From positions 1,426,001 through 1,490,000 of the forward strand of contig NZ_CP097121.1 in assembly GCF_024029675.1 (NCBI RefSeq): a stretch of DNA of 64,000 bases, in the 5' to 3' direction. Both the position numbers and the translations under genes were made by a program. This document shows positions 1 through 8,616 of the stretch, piece by piece. Positions within the stretch are counted from its first letter, which is position 1. Every line of letters starts with the position of its first letter. The notes beneath the pieces are model-generated. The model did no database searches. It was not told the DNA's origin and saw nothing but the letters and a program-made list of their open reading frames with translations. Source of the DNA: Fructilactobacillus carniphilus. Its GTDB lineage: Bacteria > Bacillota > Bacilli > Lactobacillales > Lactobacillaceae.

Positions 1-593
1 TTCGGTTATTTGTCTTCTTTCTGATCTTAACTGCGTGCTTTCAATTACTATTGGTGCACACGGGACCCAGCTTGTGGCAATGGGGGATTTTGCAGGTGAC
101 TTCCGGTAGCTTACGGGCGGCGGCGTTGTTATTGGCCAAGTTTGGGACGGCGCTGGTGGTGCTGAACCTTCTAACGTTAATTGCTAATCCGGTCGCAATG
201 ACCGCTGCTTGTGAGCGAGGACTGGCCCCGCTCCAAAGAGTAGGAATTCCGGTGGGAGATGTCGCGTTAACCCTCAGCATTGCGTTTCGGTTCGTACCGA
301 CGTTAACTGCTGAGTTCCAAACGGTGACCGCAGCACAACAGGCGCGCGGGATTACCTATCGCACTGGTCCTTTAAAACAACGAATCCAGGCGCTCTTAGC
401 CGTGTTCTTGCCGGTGCTCGTGAATAGTTTTCGACGGGCCGAGGATTTAGCTGCAGCGATGCTCCTCCGGGGCTATGATGGGAAGCATCAATTACCCCAA
501 TACCTGGTACCCCAACGAACGAGCAAGGACTGGCTCACAATCGGTACGAGCTTATTGCTTCTAGTATTAATCATTGGGATTAACTATTTATAA
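1..593 (+). CDS. ecfT: ECF transporter transmembrane protein EcfT (5'-truncated by window edge)
   Basis: The reading frame is open from base 3, so only about the last 196 residues of a protein that normally has about 265 are present. It is hydrophobic and carries the two EcfT coupling motifs, QARG near the middle and LLRGY about 80 residues later; in this family these contact the two ATPases. EcfT is the scaffold of the energy-coupling-factor complex and links the EcfA/EcfA' ATPases to exchangeable vitamin- or metal-binding S components in the membrane. The ATPase genes would be expected just to the left, outside the window. The gene ends at a strong hairpin shared with the convergent gene. 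Confidence 0.9.
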   Translation, partial: RLFVFFLILTACFQLLLVHTGPSLWQWGILQVTSGSLRAAALLLAKFGTALVVLNLLTLIANPVAMTAACERGLAPLQRVGIPVGDVALTLSIAFRFVPTLTAEFQTVTAAQQARGITYRTGPLKQRIQALLAVFLPVLVNSFRRAEDLAAAMLLRGYDGKHQLPQYLVPQRTSKDWLTIGTSLLLLVLIIGINYL

Positions 594-601
594 CTAAAAA
601 G

Positions 602-634
602 ACAGTTATTTCATCGCGAAATAACTGTTTTTTA
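602..634. terminator. Bidirectional terminator between ecfT and the 5'-nucleotidase gene
   Basis: An 11-bp perfect stem (602-612 with 618-628) is flanked by T-runs on both strands and lies between two convergent genes. Confidence 0.85.
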
Positions 635-638
635 ATTG

Positions 639-2192
639 CTATTTAATTACTTTAAAGTTACGGGTGTGATCGGCCTTCACTTCAGGATGTTTTTGTAAGT
701 ACTTGGCAATCAGGTTACTCATCGTAATCGTATCGTACCGGATCACTTTATCTTCACTATACATTGGGTAGTGACCACCCCCGACGGCGCGGTAGGTATT
801 TAAGACGATCTTTAGTTTCATCTTATTGGTCACCGGTTTGCCGTGGTAGGTCGGATTAATGACGCGTTTCCCAATCGGATTAGAAACCTTAATCGTATAG
901 TCAATTCCAGCGTACATGTCGTAGTTGTAATCACGAATTTTAGGATGGTGATACCTGGGATCAACGATAATTTGGTCGTTTTTAATTGTAAAGTATTCAG
1001 CCGTTTTTTCGAGCGCCGCCTTTAAGTCGGCCCCGGTAATCTCTAACAACGAGAGGGTGTTGGGGTAGACGTAGTTGGTGATGATGTTGCGCATTGTGAT
1101 GGGATTTTCAAAACCCCGGGCTTCGTTGGAAAAGAGGGCGGTAGCCGAGACATCGCAACCCATTGTTTCCATCTGGACCTTTTGAATGAAGTTGACGAAG
1201 GCCGAACCATGGAGTCGAACCTGGAACGGATCGTCATAGGTCATGCTGCCGTCAATGTGAGCCAAGGGCAGGGCTAGCCATTTTTCGACGTTGGCTTCCG
1301 TTGCCGTAAAACTTTCAGCCGTTGTGGAATCCGGTTTAGCGTCCCCGGTCTTAATCAATTTTTGGTGACTCTTTTGGACCTGGTAGCGACCGTTCACGCG
1401 CTCCAAGTCGAGTTGGATGCGGCCGACGTAACTGCCCCGGTGCCCCGGTTGGACGTAGGGAATCCCAAATAACTTGCCGGCGAGCGCCCGGTGTTGGTGT
1501 CCCGTTGCCATCACGTCAATGCCCGGCACCTGCTGCATAATTGCGTAGGCTTCGTTTTCACCGTCAATTTTATCGTTCGGTTTGCCGTCGCTTAAATCGC
1601 GTTCAAAACCACCGTGGTAAAGAACCACCACGACGTCTGCTTTTTCCCGCATTTCGGGGACGTACTTTTGGGCAGCTTCTAGTGCAGAGATAAACTTTAG
1701 ATTGTGAATGCTCGCCTGGTTTTCCCAAGCATCTACGGATTGAGTGGTAAGTCCGAGCACGGCGACCCTTAAATCACCGCAAGTTTTAATGGCGTAAGGA
1801 TCTCCAAATGCAGGGGTACCGTCGTCATTTAAAATGTTCGCGGACACAAATTGACGCTGACTGCCCGCAATGGCGTTTTTCAGGTAGTCTTGACCGTAGT
1901 TAAATTCATGATTGCCAATCGTTCCAAAGTCATACTTGATGCTGTTAAAGGCTGCATTAATCGCAGTCGGGGCCGGAGCTTTTTCGACCTCAGCTTGATA
2001 GTAAGCAAGCGGTGATCCTTCCAAAAAGTCACCGTCGTCGAGGGTTAAGTGATACTCACTTTTTTCCTGTTCCCGCTTTAAAATGGTGGCCGCTTTTTCT
2101 AGACCAAAGGGCTGATTAGCGTGAGGCTTAACGTAATTCGTGGGTGCCAAGAAGCCGTGCGTATCGCTAGTGGTTAAGATTGTCAATTTCAT
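639..2192 (-). CDS. Metallophosphoesterase / 5'-nucleotidase family protein
   Basis: 517 residues. The N-terminal half is a calcineurin-like metallophosphatase domain with the ordered metal ligands visible as SDTHG (about residue 9), DDGDF (about 52), IGNHEF (about 96), LYHGG and TGHQH. The C-terminal half matches the 5'-nucleotidase substrate-binding domain. The family hydrolyses nucleoside monophosphates, UDP-sugars or 2',3'-cyclic nucleotides. There is no signal peptide, LPxTG or lipobox, so unlike most homologues it is probably cytoplasmic. It stands alone, divergent from spx. The exact substrate cannot be read from sequence. Confidence 0.88.
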   Translation of the reverse strand: MKLTILTTSDTHGFLAPTNYVKPHANQPFGLEKAATILKREQEKSEYHLTLDDGDFLEGSPLAYYQAEVEKAPAPTAINAAFNSIKYDFGTIGNHEFNYGQDYLKNAIAGSQRQFVSANILNDDGTPAFGDPYAIKTCGDLRVAVLGLTTQSVDAWENQASIHNLKFISALEAAQKYVPEMREKADVVVVLYHGGFERDLSDGKPNDKIDGENEAYAIMQQVPGIDVMATGHQHRALAGKLFGIPYVQPGHRGSYVGRIQLDLERVNGRYQVQKSHQKLIKTGDAKPDSTTAESFTATEANVEKWLALPLAHIDGSMTYDDPFQVRLHGSAFVNFIQKVQMETMGCDVSATALFSNEARGFENPITMRNIITNYVYPNTLSLLEITGADLKAALEKTAEYFTIKNDQIIVDPRYHHPKIRDYNYDMYAGIDYTIKVSNPIGKRVINPTYHGKPVTNKMKLKIVLNTYRAVGGGHYPMYSEDKVIRYDTITMSNLIAKYLQKHPEVKADHTRNFKVIK

Positions 2193-2394
2193 GTGCAGCC
2201 CTCCATCGGATTGTAGAATGTTTAAATTATAATATTAAAAAGCGTTCGTGTAAATTAAGTAAAGTAATTATTAAGTTTTAAAAAGCACGTTGAACTCTTG
2301 GATTATTATGATAAGATAGAGTTGTCTAATAAATAGTCAATATTTGTCAGACGTACTTTATGTCACATGCTTTGCATGAGGAGGTAGGCTGATA

Positions 2395-2790
2395 ATGTTA
2401 AACTTATATGTTGCACCAAGTAGCGCATCTAGTCGGAAGGCACGGGCTTGGTTAAAAGATCACGACATTCCCTTTAAAGAAAGAAACATTAACTCGAAAC
2501 CATTAAATGCTGCCGAAGTAAAACACATTTTACGGTTAACCGAAAATGGGAGTGAAGACATCATCTCCACTCGTTCCAACATTTTCAAGAAGCTGCACTT
2601 AAACTTGGATGACTTGTCCTTAACTCAATTAGTTGACTTATTGGTTAAGTATCCAGATTTAATCAAGCGGCCCATCATCTTTGATGACAAGCGGCTCGAA
2701 GTGGGTTACAACGAAGAAGAAATTCGGCGTTTCTTACCACGTAGCATTCGGCAAGCAGAACTCAAAGAACTAGAAGCAAAATTAAGTTAA
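2395..2790 (+). CDS. spx: Spx-family transcriptional regulator lacking the CxxC redox switch
   Basis: 131 residues, the normal Spx/ArsC-fold length. Spx binds the alpha C-terminal domain of RNA polymerase and redirects transcription during thiol stress. Conserved blocks are present: SRKARAWL, the TRS motif, KRPIIFD and GYNEEEIRRFLPR. At the position of the usual CTSC switch this protein reads SASS (residues 10-13), so both cysteines are serines and there is no cysteine elsewhere. It could act as a constitutive, redox-blind Spx, or as a paralogue beside a canonical Spx elsewhere. A GAGGAG-type ribosome site precedes the ATG and a terminator follows. Confidence 0.9.
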   Translation: MLNLYVAPSSASSRKARAWLKDHDIPFKERNINSKPLNAAEVKHILRLTENGSEDIISTRSNIFKKLHLNLDDLSLTQLVDLLVKYPDLIKRPIIFDDKRLEVGYNEEEIRRFLPRSIRQAELKELEAKLS

Positions 2791-2801
2791 TAATTACTAC
2801 G

Positions 2802-2826
2802 GACGCCTTGTTTAAGGCGTCTTTTT
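2802..2826 (+). terminator. Intrinsic terminator after spx
   Basis: GACGCCTT pairs with AAGGCGTC, followed by five T. Confidence 0.85.
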
Positions 2827-2841
2827 GATTGGAGTAAAATC

Positions 2842-3648
2842 ATGATTAAGTTGATTGCGTTGGATTTAGACAATACCCTCTTAAACTCCCAAAAGCAGAT
2901 TAGTCTCGCAAACGAACGGGAACTGCGGTGCTTACATGAAGCGGGAATGAAGGTCGTACTCTGTACCGGTCGGCCGATTAACGCCATTTGGAATTACATC
3001 GAACAACTGGGACTAACGGAACCGGAAGACGCCACGATCACCTTTAATGGGGGGTTAGTGCTGGATAACACGACCCGTAAGGTGTTGGCTCAACGGGGAA
3101 TGAATAAGCAGTCCCTACAACCTTTGTACCAATTTGCGCAGGAGCAGGGCGTTCCGTTGGATGTGCTTGATTTTAACCGGGTTTATCCGGTTAGTGATCT
3201 GGGCAGTTCGATTTATCGCGATAAGTTAAACGGAAAGATCGACTTTGAACCCCGTTCGTTTGTCGATTTACTGGAGCAAGAGTGTGCGAAGGGGATTCTT
3301 GCTAATACTTCAGCTGAACTAGATCGGTTGCAACAAAGCTTACCGGACGCTGTAAAACAACAATACCACATTGTGCGCTCCCAACCCGAAATTTTGGAGT
3401 TTTTACCACCAAAAGTGGATAAAGCGGTTGGATTAGATGATCTCTTACACCACTTTGGTTGGGATTTTTCAAACCTGATGGCGTTTGGGGATGCGGAAAA
3501 CGATGCCGGTATGTTAGAAAAAGCGGCAGTGGGAGTCGCAATGGGCAATGCTTCCTCGGAAATTAAGCAAATTGCGAACCAGGTCACGACCACGAATGAC
3601 GCAGACGGGGTAGCAGTTTTTTTACGTCAATATTTTTCAAAGCAATAA
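2842..3648 (+). CDS. Cof-type HAD-IIB family phosphatase
   Basis: 268 residues, typical of Cof/YidA sugar-phosphatase-like enzymes. The nucleophile motif DLDNTL lies at residues 8-13, the second motif is CTGRP, and the C-terminal metal motif is GDAENDAGM near residue 217. The insertion between them is the type IIB cap domain. The family dephosphorylates a wide range of sugar phosphates and nucleotides in the cytoplasm; the substrate is not predictable. The start is the ATG after GGAG. It follows spx closely but behind a terminator, so it is probably separately transcribed. Confidence 0.88.
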   Translation: MIKLIALDLDNTLLNSQKQISLANERELRCLHEAGMKVVLCTGRPINAIWNYIEQLGLTEPEDATITFNGGLVLDNTTRKVLAQRGMNKQSLQPLYQFAQEQGVPLDVLDFNRVYPVSDLGSSIYRDKLNGKIDFEPRSFVDLLEQECAKGILANTSAELDRLQQSLPDAVKQQYHIVRSQPEILEFLPPKVDKAVGLDDLLHHFGWDFSNLMAFGDAENDAGMLEKAAVGVAMGNASSEIKQIANQVTTTNDADGVAVFLRQYFSKQ

Positions 3649-3712
3649 ACGAACTTTTTCGTTGATAAGATTACAAAAACAACCATAAACCGAAAATTAT
3701 TATAAAAAGCGG

Positions 3713-3740
3713 TTGACTTTCTGATTTTTTCCTGTATATT
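3713..3740 (+). promoter_or_regulatory. SigA promoter of the leader peptide / transporter transcript
   Basis: TTGACT at 3713-3718 and TATATT at 3735-3740, 16-nt spacer, just upstream of the leader ribosome binding site. Confidence 0.7.
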
Positions 3741-3766
3741 TAGAAAAAACGCAAAGGAGACCCATC

Positions 3767-3838
3767 ATGAAACCAACGATGAATTTTACGAACAACGTCT
3801 TAGTCTTGAGCTTAATTAACGAAATTATTATTCGTTAG
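3767..3838 (+). CDS. 23-residue branched-chain-amino-acid-rich leader peptide
   Basis: The ATG follows AAAGGAGA with a 7-nt spacer. The peptide ends VLVLSLINEIIIR and then a stop; 10 of its last 13 residues are Val, Leu or Ile apart from S, N, E and R, with three successive ATT isoleucine codons right before the Arg-stop. Directly after the stop begin overlapping hairpins that end in an intrinsic terminator, 150 nt before a transporter gene. This is the layout of a ribosome-stalling attenuation leader responding to charged tRNA-Ile, Leu or Val. The ORF is seen directly; the regulatory role is inferred. Confidence 0.75.
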   Translation: MKPTMNFTNNVLVLSLINEIIIR

Positions 3839-3839
3839 T

Positions 3840-3950
3840 GAGGTCAAGTACTTTGGACTGACCTCACCCGCTTGAGGCCAGTCCTTTGTTCGCTTACAGA
3901 TTCATCGCAGAACAGCGCTGGTTAGTAACTTAACCGGCGCTGTTTTTGTT
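3840..3950 (+). promoter_or_regulatory. Transcription attenuator ahead of PTS_EIIC_2-type transporter gene
   Basis: Four overlapping pairings are visible. GAGGTCA 3840-3846 pairs with TGACCTC 3859-3865. GGACTG plus CCTCA (3855-3866) pairs with TGAGG plus CAGTCC (3874-3884), sharing bases with the first. TGTTCGC 3887-3893 pairs with GC-a-GAACA 3907-3914, which overlaps the 5' arm of the final stem. The final stem 3911-3945 is a GC-rich hairpin followed by TTTTTGTTTT, an intrinsic terminator. Sharing of arms between neighbouring stems is what an attenuator needs; which state is ON cannot be decided here. Confidence 0.72.
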
Positions 3951-3992
3951 TTAAGATAGGAATTCTGACACTATTATGGGAGGAAATCACAA

Positions 3993-5090
3993 ATGAAGAA
4001 GGTACGACGAAAGACAACCGAACCCACGCCCACCAATTGGAAGGGTTGGGTGTATCAAGTTTCCCAAGGAGTTTCCAATACGATTTTAGCTGTTTTAGGG
4101 ATGGGATTATTACTGAGTACCCTCGGAACCATGTTGCACTGGCAACCGCTCAACGAAGCCGGTTTGATTGGTCAACGCTTATTAGCTCCTGCATTGGGAA
4201 TGTCCGTAGCGGTCATGCTCCGAACGACTACGTTAGTTACCGGAGCCACCATGATTGCTTCGACGGTAGGGGCCAACTCGGTGTACTTCACCACCGCTCC
4301 GGTTGCCAAAACCATGACGGCGACCAGCTGGGTGGCTCCCCAAGCGTCTGGATCGGCCATCTTGACAATCGGACAGCCAGTGTCCGCCGTGTTAGCAGCA
4401 GTGGTCGCTGCTTTAATTGGAAAATGGTTAACGGGCAGAACCCCACTTGATTTGGTGTTGGTCCCGCTTGCGACGGCCTTAACTGGTTGTATTGCTGGAC
4501 TGGGATTTGCGGCTGTAACGACGCCCGCATTGAACTGGATCAGTGAACGGTTGGCGGATACGATGCAAATCAGTCCAATTGTGGGTTCGATGGTAGTGGC
4601 CACCGCTTGGTTCCTGTTCCTAATGACGCCCGCTTCTTCTGCAGCCTTAGCCATCGCCGTGCAGCTCGATCCGAAGTCGGGAGGCGCCGCCATGATCGGG
4701 ACCACCATCGGGTTCGTCATCTTTACCGCGATGTCGTTTAGAGAAAATGACTGGGGTGGCAACATTGCCCAAACGCTGGTAACGCCGAAGGTACAATTTC
4801 CGAACCTGTTGAAACGACCACTGTACGCGGTAGGACCGCTCCTAATCGTAATGGTGCTGGCCCCGATTTCCGTAGTGGGCTTTCATTTCCAGGCACCGTA
4901 CACGATTGCCGGATTAGGGTTGAACTCCTTGATTGCGCCACTCTGGTACTGGGCAAACGACAAGACGGGCTTGGTACTGCTATTGGCCTTTGGAGTAGTA
5001 ATTCCGGCTTGCCTTGGTTTTGCTTACTATCAACTATTGAAGCTACTGGGGAAGACGGCGCCGGCCGATCTCCATTTAGAAGAAGTGTAA
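3993..5090 (+). CDS. PTS_EIIC_2-family membrane transporter, substrate unknown
   Basis: 365 residues with about nine or ten hydrophobic segments rich in Ala, Gly and Thr. It resembles the PTS_EIIC_2 family, often labelled PTS transporter subunit IIC or regulator, which lacks EIIA and EIIB domains; no phosphotransferase domain or PTS gene is present here either. The gene sits alone behind a leader peptide loaded with Ile, Leu and Val codons and an attenuator. That context suggests a role with branched-chain amino acids or a derivative rather than sugar, but this is inference from regulation only. It ends at a bidirectional terminator. Confidence 0.75.
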   Translation: MKKVRRKTTEPTPTNWKGWVYQVSQGVSNTILAVLGMGLLLSTLGTMLHWQPLNEAGLIGQRLLAPALGMSVAVMLRTTTLVTGATMIASTVGANSVYFTTAPVAKTMTATSWVAPQASGSAILTIGQPVSAVLAAVVAALIGKWLTGRTPLDLVLVPLATALTGCIAGLGFAAVTTPALNWISERLADTMQISPIVGSMVVATAWFLFLMTPASSAALAIAVQLDPKSGGAAMIGTTIGFVIFTAMSFRENDWGGNIAQTLVTPKVQFPNLLKRPLYAVGPLLIVMVLAPISVVGFHFQAPYTIAGLGLNSLIAPLWYWANDKTGLVLLLAFGVVIPACLGFAYYQLLKLLGKTAPADLHLEEV

Positions 5091-5098
5091 TCCAACTA

Positions 5099-5132
5099 AA
5101 AAAGGACTGGAAATTTTTCCAGTCCTTTTTTC
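5099..5132. terminator. Bidirectional terminator
   Basis: AAAAGGACTGG/CCAGTCCTTTT stem with T-runs on both strands, between convergent genes. Confidence 0.88.
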
Positions 5133-5136
5133 ATGT

Positions 5137-6084
5137 TTAATTAAAGAGTTGCTTAAAGTGATCCATGAAGACCTGGAGGTACCGGTCCTTGTCCACGGCC
5201 ACCGCAACTTTAACGTTCGGGTTCGGGTCGTTGAGCCGCGCCTTATCACCAATCGTCCGGGCGTAGTAAGCGTCGTGTTCGGTGGTCACCATCATGTTCA
5301 TGTCGATGGTGGTTACAAAATTGGGGTCAATAGCGACTCCGACAGCCAGGGGATCATGTAAGGAACAACCGCCCAACTCGGGGTAAAGGTCTGCATACAC
5401 GTCAATGTAGAAGTCTACGATGTCAGCCATTTTGCTGCCGGCCTCAGTAGTCCGCCATTGGCTCGTTTCGTGCTTAGTTAGCAGGGTTCTGAGGGTCACG
5501 TCTAAACCAACCATAGTGACGTTTAGGTCACTGGTAAAGAGTTGGTTGGCAGCCACGGGGTCTTGTTCTACGTTGGCTTCGGCCACGGGAGTCACGTTAC
5601 CAGGTACCGTGAGCGCGCCCCCCATGATGGTGATGTTGCCAATTTTTTTCATAGTTGCTGGATCTTGTTCCCAAGCAGCCGCGAGATTTGTCATCGGACC
5701 CGTGGCTACAACGGTCAATTGATCGCCGTATTCCTGAGCAGCGGTTAAGAGAAAGTTCACGCCGTCCTGGGTGGCCACTGGTTGGGTGGGATTCGGGAGT
5801 TCAACTTCTCCAATTCCATTTTCACCGTGAATCTGGGAGTTAACGCCAATTCGTTGGTAGTTGTGATCTAGCGGATTTTGGTGGCCGATAAACACCGGAA
5901 CGTCGTCGGCACCCACGAGGTGTAAAATTTTGAGAGCATTTTGGGCAGCCCGGTCGGATTCGATGTTACCAAAGGAGGATAGGATTCCAATTAATTCAAC
6001 TTCGGGATCAGCCACGGCATAGGCAATCGCCATCGCGTCATCAATCCCCGTATCAACATCTAAAATCATTTTCTGAACACTCAT
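5137..6084 (-). CDS. Inosine-uridine preferring nucleoside hydrolase family protein
   Basis: 315 residues, the usual family length. The calcium-binding signature DVDTGIDDA occurs at residues 9-17, followed by the GNI segment and a C-terminal HDPLAV block that supplies the catalytic His and another calcium ligand. The family cleaves the N-glycosidic bond of ribonucleosides to free base and ribose in salvage. This fits the ribokinase and 5'-nucleotidase elsewhere in the window, though these are not linked. GGAGG precedes the ATG with good spacing. Purine or pyrimidine preference is not readable. Confidence 0.92.
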   Translation of the reverse strand: MSVQKMILDVDTGIDDAMAIAYAVADPEVELIGILSSFGNIESDRAAQNALKILHLVGADDVPVFIGHQNPLDHNYQRIGVNSQIHGENGIGEVELPNPTQPVATQDGVNFLLTAAQEYGDQLTVVATGPMTNLAAAWEQDPATMKKIGNITIMGGALTVPGNVTPVAEANVEQDPVAANQLFTSDLNVTMVGLDVTLRTLLTKHETSQWRTTEAGSKMADIVDFYIDVYADLYPELGGCSLHDPLAVGVAIDPNFVTTIDMNMMVTTEHDAYYARTIGDKARLNDPNPNVKVAVAVDKDRYLQVFMDHFKQLFN

Positions 6085-6170
6085 GCGTTAACCTCCACTA
6101 AATATTAGTTATTTAATCCTATAATACTGTAATGCACAGGTGAAAACAACCGAAAATTAGTCAAATGCGA

Positions 6171-6201
6171 ACAAAAAGCGATTATCGTTCGATAATCGCT
6201 T
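6171..6201 (-). terminator. Terminator of the alpha/beta hydrolase gene
   Basis: AAGCGATTATC/GATAATCGCTT perfect stem with T-run on the minus strand. Confidence 0.85.
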
Positions 6202-6206
6202 GGATT

Positions 6207-6968
6207 TTAGTTGAACATGTATTCTCCGATGATCTTGTTGACCTCAGGATTTTCATGGAGCATCGAGTGTTGCGCTTGTTGCGGATCACCGTTATAAACG
6301 TAGAGTTTGTAGCTCTTTACATGGCCCCGCACCAGTTCCTTCATCTTGACTACGTCTCGGACCGGAATTAAACCATCACTCCCGGTGTTGCTGACGTTTC
6401 CACAGAAGTTTAAGATCTGCAGGTTCTTAGGCAGGTTCGTGATGTTGGGATCCTTCAGAGGGTAAGTGTTTGCCATGGAAACAAATTTTACCGTTTCTGG
6501 TTGATCAGCCGTTTTCCGGTACTTGGTCAGGTAGTCGTAAATAATTTCTCCCCCAGAAGAGTGGCCAATCAGGTTGACCTTTTGAATGCCATAGTTTTTC
6601 TTGAGGTAAGCTAGTAACTGCGGCATGTGGGTTGCTTCAAAACTTGGTTTATTGTTAGTTTGGAAATTTGCCTGAATGACCGGATTATTTTTCCCGATTT
6701 TATTAAACTGTTTGGCGGTGCTAACCTTCCCGTTATCCTTAACGTAGACTTGCAAAGCCTTGGTAGCGGCCCCGTTCTTATCCCACGAAGAAACCATGTA
6801 GTCTGAGGTAATGTAATTCCCCCCTAATCCAGGAATAAAGACCGTGGCCGTTCGGGATTGCTTAACGTGATAGTTGGCGGCTTTTTGAGTGTTATACCAC
6901 CAGCCACCGAATCCGGTTCCAACGACTAATAAAAAGATGAAAAAAATAAATGTCTTCTTGTGTTTCAT
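6207..6968 (-). CDS. Membrane-anchored alpha/beta hydrolase (DUF915-like)
   Basis: 253 residues. A Lys-rich start and one hydrophobic segment (residues 6-22) predict an N-terminal anchor or uncleaved signal, placing the rest outside the cell. The nucleophile elbow GHSSGG lies near residue 136, preceded by an oxyanion-hole FIPGLGGN block. The late acid (around SDGLIPVRD) and histidine (AQHSMLHEN) positions match DUF915 serine hydrolases of lactobacilli. Substrate unknown, probably an ester or lipid. Monocistronic with its own terminator; divergent from the reductase gene. Confidence 0.85.
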   Translation of the reverse strand: MKHKKTFIFFIFLLVVGTGFGGWWYNTQKAANYHVKQSRTATVFIPGLGGNYITSDYMVSSWDKNGAATKALQVYVKDNGKVSTAKQFNKIGKNNPVIQANFQTNNKPSFEATHMPQLLAYLKKNYGIQKVNLIGHSSGGEIIYDYLTKYRKTADQPETVKFVSMANTYPLKDPNITNLPKNLQILNFCGNVSNTGSDGLIPVRDVVKMKELVRGHVKSYKLYVYNGDPQQAQHSMLHENPEVNKIIGEYMFN

Positions 6969-7012
6969 GTTAAAATTCCTTTGTAAATAAAATTTAGTGA
7001 GGACGGATAAGA

Positions 7013-8005
7013 ATGACCAACGTTGTCTATGATATCACAATTATTGGTGGGGGACCCGTCGGAATGTTCACGGGTTTTTACGCCGGATTACGGGAAGCTA
7101 AGGTCCAAATTATTGAGAGTTTGGAACAGCTGGGCGGTCAAGTGATGGCCCAGTATCCCGAAAAGAACATTCTCGACGTAGCGGGGTTTGCCGGCGTTAG
7201 CGGTCGCCAACTCGTGCAGAATCTAGAAGCGCAGTTAGATACGGTGCCGGAGGTCGAACGCCACCTCAATACTAAGGTGACGAACGTAACCAAGCACGAT
7301 GATTACTTTGAAATTGAGACCACCCAGGGAACCAGTAAAAGCCGAGCAGTTATTTTGGCCGCTGGGAACGGTGCCTTTCACCCTCGAGAATTACGGGCAG
7401 AAAACGCCGAAGCAGAAACCGGTAAACATTTGTTTTACGGAATCTCTGATTTGAGCCGCTTTGCTGGTCAGGACGTTCTGGTCGCTGGGGGCGGAAATTC
7501 TGCCGTCGACATGGCGTTGATGCTAGAACCAGTGGCCCATCAGGTAACCTTGATCCACCGACGCAACGAATTTCGGGGATTGGAAAAGATGGTTCACCAA
7601 CTGGAAGCATCTTCGGTCCAGATTGTAACCCCCTACTTGATTCAAAAACTGAATGAAGTCGACCACCGCCTCCAGGTCGAAGCGAAACGGATGAAAACGG
7701 ACGATGATTTCATCACACTGACGGTGGACGACGTGGTGGTTAACTACGGCTTTATTGCCAACAATAAGGATTTGGAAGTTTGGGACGTTCAGCCAGAACT
7801 GGAACACTCCTTGGTTAAAGTTAATCGCGAGTTAGAAAGTAGCGTGCCGTTGCTCTTTAGCGTGGGAGATCAGGCCATTTATCCAGGGAAGGATACGCTG
7901 ATTGCCACGGGCTTTGGGGAAGCTCCCCTCGCCGTAAATACGATTATGAAACGCCTTTATCCGGACCGGCAACTGCCAATTCACAGTACGTCGTTGAAGC
8001 GCTAG
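7013..8005 (+). CDS. Ferredoxin/flavodoxin-NADP+ reductase, thioredoxin-reductase-like (YumC type)
   Basis: 330 residues. The FAD-binding GGGPVGM motif is at residues 12-18 and the NADPH-binding GGGNSAVD motif near residue 162. There is no CxxC between them, which separates this type 2 reductase from thioredoxin reductase. The C-terminal SVGDQ and ATGFGEA blocks complete the FAD site. It transfers electrons from NADPH to ferredoxin or flavodoxin in the cytoplasm. The downstream DUF1054 gene begins 17 nt after its stop, so the two are probably cotranscribed. Confidence 0.93.
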   Translation: MTNVVYDITIIGGGPVGMFTGFYAGLREAKVQIIESLEQLGGQVMAQYPEKNILDVAGFAGVSGRQLVQNLEAQLDTVPEVERHLNTKVTNVTKHDDYFEIETTQGTSKSRAVILAAGNGAFHPRELRAENAEAETGKHLFYGISDLSRFAGQDVLVAGGGNSAVDMALMLEPVAHQVTLIHRRNEFRGLEKMVHQLEASSVQIVTPYLIQKLNEVDHRLQVEAKRMKTDDDFITLTVDDVVVNYGFIANNKDLEVWDVQPELEHSLVKVNRELESSVPLLFSVGDQAIYPGKDTLIATGFGEAPLAVNTIMKRLYPDRQLPIHSTSLKR

Positions 8006-8022
8006 AAGGGGTGACCAGTCAT

Positions 8023-8616
8023 ATGTTTACTGACAGTGATTTTAAGGTATTTGAAGCGCCCACGTTGAACGAACGGATGGAGCGAATCCGGTCCGTGCTG
8101 GATCCTCAATTTGAGGAAGCGGCGCAGACCTTCTTACCAATTTTGGCAACGACGGGCGAAACGTGGTACGCGCACGTTGCCAAGCACCGGATGCGGACCA
8201 CGAATCCGCCTGACAATACGTGGGTGGCTTTTTCGACGAATCCACGGGGGTACAAAATGTTGCCTCACTTTGAACTGGGTTGTTGGGCCGACCACTTGTA
8301 CTTCTATTTAGCGGTTGAAAGTAACATGAAGCCCCAGTACACCAGTACGATTATTCCGAAGTTAGAAGCGCTCGCCCCGTTAGTAGCTCGGTTACCGAGG
8401 AACTTTGTGTTAAGTGCCAACCACATGGTAGAACAAACTTTACCAGTAGCCGACTATGAGCAACTAGTTGAGCGATTCCAGAATGTGAAAGCCGCGGAGG
8501 TCTTAATTGGAATTCAGATTCAACGTGGTGATCCTCGGTTAGGAACGCCCCAAGTGCTTGTGGATTTAGAACAGACGTTACAGACTTTATTACCTTTATA
8601 CCAACGATTGCAGTAA
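8023..8616 (+). CDS. DUF1054 family protein
   Basis: 197 residues from the ATG at 8023. This start follows AAGGGGTGA with good spacing and gives the usual MFTDxDFKVFE opening; a GTG 12 nt earlier would lie inside the ribosome site. DUF1054 (YktB-like) proteins are small globular cytoplasmic proteins of Firmicutes without assigned activity. Conserved features seen are KHxRRT-like KHRMRTTNPPDNTW and the GYKMLPHFELG block. It is probably in one transcript with the reductase and is followed by a bidirectional terminator. Confidence 0.88.
   Translation: MFTDSDFKVFEAPTLNERMERIRSVLDPQFEEAAQTFLPILATTGETWYAHVAKHRMRTTNPPDNTWVAFSTNPRGYKMLPHFELGCWADHLYFYLAVESNMKPQYTSTIIPKLEALAPLVARLPRNFVLSANHMVEQTLPVADYEQLVERFQNVKAAEVLIGIQIQRGDPRLGTPQVLVDLEQTLQTLLPLYQRLQ

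Noticed and set aside
4172..4765. Long antisense frame within the PTS_EIIC_2 gene
   Set aside because: Shadow of a hydrophobic, GC-rich gene; no start signal and low-complexity product.
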